Shown here in pieces: positions 6,156 through 12,438 of a DNA stretch of 15,312 nucleotides. Below the pieces are notes generated by a model. That model was given only the letters and a program-made list of their open reading frames with translations, searched no databases and was not told the origin of the DNA. The stretch's first letter is position 1, and each line of letters opens with the position of its first letter. Source of the stretch: JACRJW01 sp964359095. GTDB taxonomy: Bacteria; Patescibacteriota; Patescibacteriia; UBA9934; GWF2-40-263. The DNA is taken from assembly GCA_964359095.1 (NCBI GenBank), contig CAYHRJ010000025.1:1-15312 (forward strand), read 5' to 3'. Made by a program: the position numbers and the translations under genes.

Positions 6156-7805
6156 TTACGTTGGCAAATTTGGAGGAACAAAACCTGTTGGTTCTTCTGT
6201 CTCGTCGCTTATTGGCTTGAGGTGAATAGGCGCATTAAAATCTTCATCCGATTCGCTCCAGAGAGATGGTTCTGTCACTTTTTCAGCAATAACCTGCTCC
6301 CTGACAACCGGAATCGAACCTGTCGGAGACATCGGTCGTGGCAGTGTACCCGAAAGCGGTTCGTCAGACTCTGGCGTGCTAATACCAAATCCTGTTGCTG
6401 GTAAACCAGCGTCCTCGTCATCAGGCGAAAAAATACTCGAAGCGCCAAGCAAGGTCTGATCGGCAAACGTAATGGGAAGACCCACAGGTGGTTCGCCTCG
6501 CTTGGATTCGCTCTTTTGCACAAGAGGAGCCTTGATCGAGATTGCAGGAAAGTGCCAGATGGTGGCGAGCTCCTCCGTATTGAGGACTATTGGATCAGCA
6601 CCAATGCCCCAACTTCGATTCTTGAACCCTGTCATGAGCGTTTTTTGTTTTCTGGTATAGACCCAACGCATCCAAAAATAGTCGTCCTTGGGAACTTGTG
6701 GAATCCAGAGGGTAAATCTGTTGAGATTCAAATGCGTGTATTGATTCCAAATTCCTTTGACGATTCCTGTACGCTCGACTTTTACAAAAACATTTTTCTT
6801 CGCAATATAAATCACGCGAATTTTCACGCCGAGTCCAACTTTTCCGGCTTTGGTAATAATCGCATCAGCCTCTTCTTTTTGCACAGGTGAAATCTTGAAC
6901 GCCTTCCACTGATCCGCTTCTTTTACATCAGACGCTGGAAGCAGTACGCCGCTTAAATCAACATCAAGTGCCTCTTTGAGCAACTCGTTTGGAAACGTAA
7001 GTAAGGACTCACTCGTTGATTCAAATAAACTCTTTTTCTTTTTTTCCTCGACTCCATACATCGTGTTTACATACTTGATCCCATTCTTCATCCAGTCGTT
7101 ACTCGATGGTTGAGCTAAAATCTGAATCCAGAAATGTTCACCGGGACGCATGGTGCCAAGTTGCTCAAGTGTATAACCGAGTGGATCTTTAATTTCCTGT
7201 GTGAGACGGTCCTCAAAACCGACATACGTTCTAATTGGATACATGGAGTCGCGCTCGAACGTCATCTCTCCACCCCACATTTCGTATTCCTCGTTTGGAT
7301 AATCAACTGGGAAAGATTTCGCATAATCTTCGACCTCGCGAATTTGCGCGTCAGGATATTGGGCGTAAATACCCGCTTCAATCACATCACGAAACCGTGT
7401 TTGTGTACGAATGACAAATTGAATGTAGCCTTCGGTCGAAACAATCTCAAAGGAAAAAACAGGATGAAGCTTTCCCATGATCCAGATTTCCTTCCAGGTA
7501 AGCGACGACTTGGTTCCATAAAGGTTGGAAAAAAAGTTTTCCATGGCCTTTGGTGACTGTTCGGTCATGGAAGGAACATCAATCGCCAAGTAGGTAAACT
7601 TCAAACCGGCAGAATAGAGTCCTCGACGATAATCTTGCCAGAGCTCTGTGAATCCCCACGCAAGGGTGATCGCGATCGGAATCCACCCAAACCAAATCAG
7701 GATATCAAAAAGGATTGCGTCAATCGGCTGATCAAAATACGAACTCGTTTTAGCCGCAGCCGATGTCGCCTGTGCAATAATCGGAATCGCAAAAAGTGGA
7801 AGCAT
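6156..7805 (-). CDS. Membrane-anchored protein of unknown function, partner of VirD4-like ATPase
   Basis: A 549-aa protein that I recognise only as the type regularly found next to VirD4-like ATPases in Patescibacteria (from memory, the domain catalogued as DUF8128). Residues 1-13 are hydrophobic and resemble a short signal sequence ('LPLFAIPIIAQA'). A strong transmembrane helix lies at ~32-53. Aromatic-rich alpha/beta sequence follows to ~430, including 'VIEAGIYAQYPDAQI' (141-155) and 'LEQLGTMRPGEHFWIQI' (213-229). The last ~120 residues are acidic and Pro/Ser-rich, probably disordered. There is no Walker motif. It begins 22 nt after the secF terminator with GAGAGG (7818-7813) 7 nt before ATG, and ends 2 nt before the ATPase. 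It is the first gene of the DUF8128-ATPase-uppP-HD-mnmA run. It probably forms the membrane-bound half of a split VirD4-like machine (inference). Confidence 0.75.
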   Translation of the reverse strand: MLPLFAIPIIAQATSAAAKTSSYFDQPIDAILFDILIWFGWIPIAITLAWGFTELWQDYRRGLYSAGLKFTYLAIDVPSMTEQSPKAMENFFSNLYGTKSSLTWKEIWIMGKLHPVFSFEIVSTEGYIQFVIRTQTRFRDVIEAGIYAQYPDAQIREVEDYAKSFPVDYPNEEYEMWGGEMTFERDSMYPIRTYVGFEDRLTQEIKDPLGYTLEQLGTMRPGEHFWIQILAQPSSNDWMKNGIKYVNTMYGVEEKKKKSLFESTSESLLTFPNELLKEALDVDLSGVLLPASDVKEADQWKAFKISPVQKEEADAIITKAGKVGLGVKIRVIYIAKKNVFVKVERTGIVKGIWNQYTHLNLNRFTLWIPQVPKDDYFWMRWVYTRKQKTLMTGFKNRSWGIGADPIVLNTEELATIWHFPAISIKAPLVQKSESKRGEPPVGLPITFADQTLLGASSIFSPDDEDAGLPATGFGISTPESDEPLSGTLPRPMSPTGSIPVVREQVIAEKVTEPSLWSESDEDFNAPIHLKPISDETEEPTGFVPPNLPT

Positions 7806-7827
7806 AAAGAAGCCTCTCTATTGTATC

Positions 7828-7852
7828 AAAAAACTGGGCGAGAACCCAGTTT
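7828..7852 (-). terminator. Intrinsic terminator after secF
   Basis: Read on the minus strand, AAACTGGG (7852-7845), loop TTCTCG, CCCAGTTT (7838-7831) form a perfect 8-bp stem, and the T-run continues to 7828 (six T in all). It lies 10 nt after the secF stop and separates secDF from the downstream five-gene run. Confidence 0.92.
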
Positions 7853-7861
7853 CTTTCCAAC

Positions 7862-8761
7862 CTATACCTTTTTCAACCACTTCTCCCACGTTACCAGTGC
7901 CGGACTTGCGAAAAAAATCGAAGAATATGTTCCAACTGTGATACCAATGATCAGAGCAAGGGCAAAAGGTTTTGTAGAGTCACCACCGAAGAAGAAGATC
8001 GCTGTTAAGGCTAACAACGTCGTCATGGACGTATTCACAGATCGCACAAAGGTCTGACGAATGCTTTTTTCTACGACCTCAGAAAACGGTTCACCTGTGT
8101 GATGGGAAAGATTTTCACGCGTGCGATCGAACACAACGACCGTGTCAGAAATGGAATACCCTAAAATTGTTAAAATCGCTGCGACAAATCCAGAGCCGAC
8201 CTCCCAGTGATAAAAGTAACCGAGAACGGCAAAAACACCGAGCGGAATAATCACGTCATGAGCCGCGCACAGAACGGTGATGAGTCCATACTTCCAGGAG
8301 GCAATCGGATCAGAAACTTTTCGAAACGCCCAGGAGATGTATAAACCGATGAGCAAAAGTGTGAGACCAACGCCGATGATCGATGAGCGTGCAAGTTCCT
8401 TCCCGACGGTTGGTCCAATGGAATCGAAACGCAATTCTGTAAACTCTCCAAAACGTTCTGTGAGTGTGGTCAGCGTGGCTTGATGCGTGACTTCATCTTG
8501 TACCTCTGAACGAATAATCAATTTTTGATTTTCATCCGCGGATTGAACCGAGACGCTTGAGAGAGACGTAAGCGCATCTTTGACCTCTGAGGTGGAGGGA
8601 GCGCCTTGCGAGAACTCAAGCTCCATAAGCGTTCCTCCAGTAAAGTCTACGCTAAATTTCAAACCAAACAGGAGCAGCGCAACAATGCTCGCGACGGTAA
8701 GAACAGCCGAAAAAAGGAACCAGTAATTTCGCAATCTGACAAAACCGAAAGTGGACATCAT
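7862..8761 (-). CDS. secF: Protein translocase subunit SecF
   Basis: SecF pairs with SecD in the inner membrane. The complex uses the proton-motive force to pull translocating preproteins to the outside after SecA has pushed them through SecYEG. The 299-aa length is normal. TM1 is ~13-33, followed by the signature 'GLKFSVDFTGGTLMEL' (33-48), an extracytoplasmic domain (~50-120) ending in 'DSIGPTVGKEL' and five further helices (~126-146, 160-180, 190-212, 243-260, 265-287). 'GYSISDTVVVFDRTREN' (201-217) holds the conserved SecF Asp206/Asp212-Arg segment, and 'SVNTSMTTLLAL' (241-252) is typical. ATGA overlaps the secD stop by 4 nt (8758-8761), implying translational coupling. A second ATG follows at once (MM), so the start may be one codon later. 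Transcription ends at the hairpin 10 nt downstream. Confidence 0.96.
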   Translation of the reverse strand: MMSTFGFVRLRNYWFLFSAVLTVASIVALLLFGLKFSVDFTGGTLMELEFSQGAPSTSEVKDALTSLSSVSVQSADENQKLIIRSEVQDEVTHQATLTTLTERFGEFTELRFDSIGPTVGKELARSSIIGVGLTLLLIGLYISWAFRKVSDPIASWKYGLITVLCAAHDVIIPLGVFAVLGYFYHWEVGSGFVAAILTILGYSISDTVVVFDRTRENLSHHTGEPFSEVVEKSIRQTFVRSVNTSMTTLLALTAIFFFGGDSTKPFALALIIGITVGTYSSIFFASPALVTWEKWLKKV

Positions 8762-10821
8762 ACGTTTTTGTTTCGAGTAAGACCGTAGAGCACTGGCTTT
8801 TGCAACGGGCGAAGCTCACGGATGTTTTTCATATATGTTCTAGTAACGGTGATGGCAGTAAATAAACTGAGCAGAACTCCCACGGCGAGCGTGAGCGCAA
8901 AACCACGAACAAAGCTCGAGGTAAAACTATAAAGTACGCTCGCAGAGATGAGAGTGGTGAGATGACCGTCACGAATAGGCGGCCAGGCGCGCTTAAACCC
9001 TTCATCAATCGAAGAAACAATATCTCGTCCTGCACGAAATTCATCCTTGATACGCTCAAATATGAGGACGTTGGCATCCACAGCGATTCCCAGCGACAGA
9101 ATCAACCCGGCAATTCCAGAAAGCGTTATGGTCACTCCAAAAAGACGATATGCGGCGATGTTGAGTACGACATAGAGCACGAGCGCTAGCGTTGCCAAAA
9201 GTCCAGGCAGGCGATACACAGCGATCATAAACAAGGCCACCAGTAAAAATCCAAGAAACGCCGCACGCAAACTTTTTTGCAAAGAGGCTAGTCCGAGAGT
9301 CGGTCCAATCGTCTCCTGTGAAATCAAATTCACAGGAACAGGAAGGGCTCCAGCATTCAAGCGCTGTGAAAGTACCTTGGCTTCATCAATGCTAAAGCTC
9401 CCTGTAATGACAGCTTGTCCACCGTAAATCGCCTGTTGAACCATGGGCGTTGAAATCGGAATGCCATCAAGAAAAATCGCGATCGGTTGTCCAACGTATT
9501 GTTCGGTCAACGCTCCAAACAGATCACCACCCTCGCTATTGAACGTGAGTGCAACATACGGCGTTCCTGAGTTTTGATCGAACTGCACGGTCGCGCGTTC
9601 AAGATGTTTTCCTGAAAGCTCTGTGTTTACCCAAGGAGATGCCTCTGGAATGATGTCGTAGATATCCGAGAGCTCCATGAGCACGCGTTGAATGGTATGG
9701 GTCGGTACGGTTCGTTCGTCTGTCTTGTAGATGAGATGATATCCGAAATCTGTTTCAACGATCTCTGAAATGGAACCGACGGAAAGTGCTGATGCCGCGA
9801 TTCCAAACGCAGGAACATATTGATCGGCCGTTGCAAAACCCAAACTTCCGCTGTTGGCTGCCGCAGAAGGATCTGTGGAATTCGCGGCTGCAAATTCAGC
9901 AAAATTTTCTGGCGTTGCTTCGTCTTTGAGTTTGCCAATCTGAATCGATGCATCAAGTTGTGAGAGTTCGCTGTCACATCCCGTCTTGCCTTCAAAACAG
10001 ATCAACAGATGTGAGAGTTCCATTTCCTTAACCTCTTGCTTGCTGACATACTTGAAGATACTTACGCCGTCTTCGTTCTCAAGCAAGTTGTTATAGAGTT
10101 GCCCAGGTACCATCCCGCGTTCTATCAAAATCGCGTACTCGGCGAAATAGGAATCATTTGTGATGTTCTCAATGACACCCTTGGTTGTTGCCTTATTTTG
10201 ATCAAGACTGAACTGCGCAACAAGCGCATCAAAATTTTCACCGGCAAGCGCTCGATCTAGCACAAGACGTGCAGCCGTGCGCTCAGCTTCGTTGGCTGAA
10301 TCAAGTTGTGCTTTTTCTTCAGCTGTGAGTGCACGATCAACTTCCTGACCGGGCGACTTAAACTCAAGCACAGGTGTTTCGCCAATGAGAGCAATCGCCT
10401 CGCTCACATTGAGCACACCAGCAAGCTCTATGATCACGCGGTAGGTTCCACCGGTCGTTGTTGTCTGCACTACTGGCTCAGAAACACCAAACGCATTCAC
10501 GCGTCGCTCGATCACATCGCGAACGCCCTCAAGGGCTTCGTTCCGATCCGTCTCTGGAATCTGGCTCATGTCTGCCTCGTAGATGAGGTGCGTGCCACCT
10601 TGTAAATCGAGACCTAACTTAAAAGGAACATCTTCGATAAGAGATGGCGTCCAGCCTGTCTGAGCCTGGACAAACTGAGCTCCGCGATTCCACAGAAAAG
10701 GAAAATCGTACACGCCCACACCAACGGTCGCTGTGAGCAGCACGATGGCCGTGATCCGCATCCCCCATGAATTCTTTGACGTTTTTTGTTGAGCTTTTTT
10801 CTTGAGCTTCCAGGTTTGCAT
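8758..10821 (-). CDS. secD: Protein translocase subunit SecD with inserted parvulin-type prolyl isomerase
   Basis: SecD is identified by TM1 (~22-40), 'FKLGLDLQGGTHLIYEAD' (67-84), 'VRDVIERRVNAFGVSEPVVQ' (100-119), 'LSGKHLERATVQFD' (402-415), 'GLASLQKSLRAAFLGFL' (510-526), and 'GIAVDANVLIFERIKDE' (578-594) with Asp582, the proton-relay residue of the family. Five C-terminal helices lie within ~515-665. It has 687 aa, about 200 more than compact SecDs. The excess lies between 'PVLEFKSP' (150-157) and 'WVNTELSGK' (397-405), in the extracytoplasmic P1 head. Residues ~267-370 have the parvulin pattern with both active-site histidines (H271 in 'ELSHLL', H362 in 'FGYHLIY'). Residues ~165-265 look like a worn second copy lacking the first strand. 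The insertion would put a foldase where SecD is thought to grip emerging chains. It is the first gene after a sigma70-like promoter and overlaps secF by 4 nt. Confidence 0.96.
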   Translation of the reverse strand: MQTWKLKKKAQQKTSKNSWGMRITAIVLLTATVGVGVYDFPFLWNRGAQFVQAQTGWTPSLIEDVPFKLGLDLQGGTHLIYEADMSQIPETDRNEALEGVRDVIERRVNAFGVSEPVVQTTTTGGTYRVIIELAGVLNVSEAIALIGETPVLEFKSPGQEVDRALTAEEKAQLDSANEAERTAARLVLDRALAGENFDALVAQFSLDQNKATTKGVIENITNDSYFAEYAILIERGMVPGQLYNNLLENEDGVSIFKYVSKQEVKEMELSHLLICFEGKTGCDSELSQLDASIQIGKLKDEATPENFAEFAAANSTDPSAAANSGSLGFATADQYVPAFGIAASALSVGSISEIVETDFGYHLIYKTDERTVPTHTIQRVLMELSDIYDIIPEASPWVNTELSGKHLERATVQFDQNSGTPYVALTFNSEGGDLFGALTEQYVGQPIAIFLDGIPISTPMVQQAIYGGQAVITGSFSIDEAKVLSQRLNAGALPVPVNLISQETIGPTLGLASLQKSLRAAFLGFLLVALFMIAVYRLPGLLATLALVLYVVLNIAAYRLFGVTITLSGIAGLILSLGIAVDANVLIFERIKDEFRAGRDIVSSIDEGFKRAWPPIRDGHLTTLISASVLYSFTSSFVRGFALTLAVGVLLSLFTAITVTRTYMKNIRELRPLQKPVLYGLTRNKNV
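9712..10023 (-). other. Parvulin (PpiC/rotamase) domain within SecD, residues 267-370
   Basis: The order of elements matches the rotamase fold: first strand 'ELSHLLICF' with His271; helix with 'ENFAEFAAANSTDPSAA' (305-321), equivalent to the family's 'FaelAkkyS.D'; 'NSGSLGFA' (323-330), equivalent to 'GGdLGwf'; 'PAFGIAASALSVGSISEIV' (337-355), equivalent to 'feeAafsLk.GeiS.pv'; and the last strand 'TDFGYHLIYKTDER' (357-370) with His362. Two cysteines, C275 and C282, could form a disulfide outside the membrane. The assignment rests on pattern recognition, not on a profile search. Confidence 0.85.
10027..10329 (-). other. Degenerate parvulin-like module within SecD, residues 165-265
   Basis: This segment mirrors the later half of the following parvulin domain: 'GENFDALVAQFSLD' (194-207), then 'GVIENITNDSYFAEYAILIERGMVPGQL' split over 215-242, and 'DGVSIFKYVSKQE' (251-263) in place of the 'GYHLIYKTDE' strand. 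It lacks a first 'sHIL' strand and both histidines, so it should be non-catalytic. It may serve as a chaperone or dimer-like half. Confidence 0.55.
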
Positions 10822-10843
10822 AGGTGATCAATAAATCGCGGTC

Positions 10844-10872
10844 AGTGTAAATGAGAGAGAGAATCGTGGCAA
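10844..10872 (-). promoter_or_regulatory. Sigma70-type promoter for secDF
   Basis: On the minus strand, TTGCCA (10872-10867) is the -35 element and TACACT (10849-10844) the -10, with a 17-nt spacer. The predicted start, about 7 nt further, gives a ~16-nt leader before the secD ATG at 10821. No Shine-Dalgarno motif is evident in it. The promoter sits in the 87-bp gap after the kinase-fold gene, where no terminator hairpin is visible, so read-through from upstream is also possible. Confidence 0.65.
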
Positions 10873-10908
10873 GCCTCGCTAAAATAGGCACGTGGACAAA
10901 AAGAAATA

Positions 10909-12120
10909 TTAGATTGGACGTTTGATGGTCTCTGGCAGAGTCGCTGAAGGAGGGGCAAATATTTTTTGGTCTGGCCAGTTGTGACGAGAGCGCAATAGAA
11001 AAAGATACGACTCGGATTGTCTATCAATGTTTGTCCAATCATCTGGAATGAAATTGAGTCGGTCTTCGATTCCCAAAATCTTTGCCATACCATTCAAGGC
11101 TCGTGCGTAATTGATCGCATTGAGAAGATCGTTCGCAGCCCGATGATCGATTTTGTGTGGATTTTGAATACGCGCAGCCGTTTCGCGAGCACCAGTCCAT
11201 TCTGTGTCGGCAAAGGGATCCACAATGAGATACATCCACTTCCCTTCCTCATTTTTGTACACGCGCACGTTTCCGCCTCCAGCCACATCGAACATCTCAT
11301 TGGTGGTTTTTGTAAATTGAATCATGCGGTGAACCAACTCACGCAACACATCAGCCAATTCCTGATCTGCATAGGAATCCTCCAAGAGTCGTACCGTTCC
11401 CACGTGCAAGAAGCGATAGAGAAGTCCAGCGTCAAACGGTTCCTTGTCGCTGAAAACCATGCGATTCAGTCGTTGATATTCCGTAAGTGGAATATCAAAT
11501 CGTTCAGCATACCGGAGCCCAAACGAATGCATATCAAGATTTTCACCGCCTTCTTTTTTGAGCATCCTCGCACGTTCAGGAATCATTTCTTGATAACGAA
11601 CGATCGTGGGAACGGAAACGGTCGAGGCAGGAGCAATATCTGTAAGGTTACTACGCTCAAGGATATCTTTCGCAACGTCAGGAGTCACAGGCACAGTTCT
11701 TATCACCGTTTTTGTCCTCAAGAGTCGTTCAGGTGGAAACGAGCGACTCAACGCCTTGATGAAGGCCTCTTCACGCTCGATCGCTGCATCCATTCGTACA
11801 CGGTCATCCTCTTGCTCTGCCATCGCTTTCGCCCCTTCGCGCACACGAGCATCATCAGAGGTCGCAAACGGATTTGTTTCCCACCTTGTGTACGCATCTC
11901 GCATCAACCCTCGTTTCAAAAAATGCATGTCAGCTTTAAGCACCAACCGTCTATAGTTCCCCTCACGACCTTCTTTTTGCTTCACTCGAAACACAACACT
12001 TTCTCCGCCATGACCAGCGTATTCAAGGTCGTCTGGAAGCAACGGATCGTTCTTCCGTTCCTCCACGTATTTCTCTGCAAGTCCAGTAACGGGGTCAGAT
12101 GGTGGGCGTTCGTTGGGCAT
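10909..12120 (-). CDS. Divergent protein-kinase-fold protein, function unknown
   Basis: A soluble 403-aa protein with no transmembrane segment. Residues 32-65 resemble a kinase N-lobe: 'LEYAGHGGESVVFRV' (32-46) as a glycine-rich loop followed by 'RRLVLKAD' (57-64), with Lys62 in the ATP-lysine position. A charged helix at ~93-125 ('EREEAFIKAL') could supply the matching Glu. In the C-lobe, 'DVAGGGNV' (278-285) resembles the catalytic-loop pattern with Asp278 and Asn284, and 'YLIVDPFAD' (297-305) has Asp301 where the metal-binding Asp of DFG would be. The lobes resemble APH/RIO-like small-molecule or atypical kinases more than Ser/Thr kinases, and the substrate is unknown. It lies between secA and secDF, starting 5 nt after the maf relic's stop. 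GAGGAAG (12140-12134) lies 13 nt upstream, inside the relic. The kinase assignment is by motif only. Confidence 0.72.
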   Translation of the reverse strand: MPNERPPSDPVTGLAEKYVEERKNDPLLPDDLEYAGHGGESVVFRVKQKEGREGNYRRLVLKADMHFLKRGLMRDAYTRWETNPFATSDDARVREGAKAMAEQEDDRVRMDAAIEREEAFIKALSRSFPPERLLRTKTVIRTVPVTPDVAKDILERSNLTDIAPASTVSVPTIVRYQEMIPERARMLKKEGGENLDMHSFGLRYAERFDIPLTEYQRLNRMVFSDKEPFDAGLLYRFLHVGTVRLLEDSYADQELADVLRELVHRMIQFTKTTNEMFDVAGGGNVRVYKNEEGKWMYLIVDPFADTEWTGARETAARIQNPHKIDHRAANDLLNAINYARALNGMAKILGIEDRLNFIPDDWTNIDRQSESYLFLLRSRHNWPDQKIFAPPSATLPETIKRPI

Positions 12121-12125
12121 ACATT

Positions 12126-12231
12126 CTATTCAACTTCCTCAATCATCTTCCTGGTCTTCACCTTTGGCAAACCCCATGCTCGTGAGTACTGTCTTTCGAC
12201 TTGTGGAACTGGAGCCAAGGATGATGTTCAT
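12126..12231 (-). pseudogene. maf: maf relic: N- and C-terminal ends joined, middle deleted, frameshifted
   Basis: From ATG at 12231 the frame reads 'MNIILGSSSTSRKTVLTS' then MGF, which is the start of Maf-family nucleotide pyrophosphatases (consensus 'IILASSSPRRKELL..lG'). That frame runs into unrelated sequence and stops at 12139-12141 after 30 codons. In the next frame, bases 12176-12126 read 'WGLPKVKTRKMIEEVE' plus TAG, which matches the Maf C-terminus (consensus 'vvGLPl..l..ml.e'). Maf is normally ~190-200 aa, so ~160 codons are missing from the middle. The product would lack the catalytic residues. It starts 18 nt after the four-helix relic and ends 5 nt before the kinase-fold gene, keeping an operon-like spacing that suggests an intact gene stood here. 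Confidence 0.75.
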
Positions 12232-12249
12232 AAAAATTTTTATTCTCTT

Positions 12250-12438
12250 TTAAAAACCTCTGTTGGTTTTTCTTATTTTGTACAGGCGCTCAGTAAACCC
12301 ACCATCCTTCAGAAACTGCTCCTCAAGGGTATGAAGTTGCTTGTCTAATAAATAATTGGCTTGGTGGATTAGACAAAGTGCCGTGTTCGCAGCAGGTTCC
12401 GCATTTTCACAATAGGTCTTATAGGTCGTATAGGACCT
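12250..12438 (-). pseudogene. C-terminal relic of a four-helix-bundle-suffix protein
   Basis: The frame ending in TAA at 12250 encodes 'YTTYKTYCENAEP' followed by 'ANTALCLIHQANYLLDKQL' and 'FLKDGGFTERLYKIR'. This is the hallmark suffix of Patescibacterial four-helix-bundle (23S rRNA intervening-sequence-like) proteins. The ~120-residue helical bundle that should precede it is absent: the relic's first codons coincide with the secA stop codon and run back into secA in another frame. No start codon exists in this frame between the secA stop and the relic's end; the nearest ATGs lie inside secA (12501, 12492). It is therefore probably a 5'-truncated, dead gene, although coupling to secA translation cannot be ruled out. 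Confidence 0.72.
12412..12438. repeat. Three 9-bp tandem units (ATAGGTCTT-like) across the secA stop
   Basis: ATAGGTCTT (12412-12420), ATAGGTCGT (12421-12429) and ATAGGACCT (12430-12438) follow each other without gaps, and the last unit overlaps the secA stop codon (12437-12439). In the four-helix relic frame they encode the Tyr-Thr/Lys triplet pattern 'SYTTYKTY'. The third unit also creates the 11-nt palindrome ATAGGACCTAT. Confidence 0.75.

Noticed and set aside
7820..7825. TACAAT on the minus strand as a -10 element for the 549-aa membrane-protein gene
   Set aside because: It follows the secF terminator directly, but no acceptable -35 lies 16-18 nt upstream, and the resulting start would fall on the Shine-Dalgarno sequence. 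A promoter is likely somewhere here because of the terminator, but this one is not convincing.
11017..12348. A 443-codon open frame on the plus strand
   Set aside because: It lies antisense to the whole kinase-fold gene and the maf relic. Its translation is rich in His, Phe, Ser and Arg with no recognisable domain, and the minus-strand frame shows clear motifs and operon spacing. It is a mirror of the real gene.
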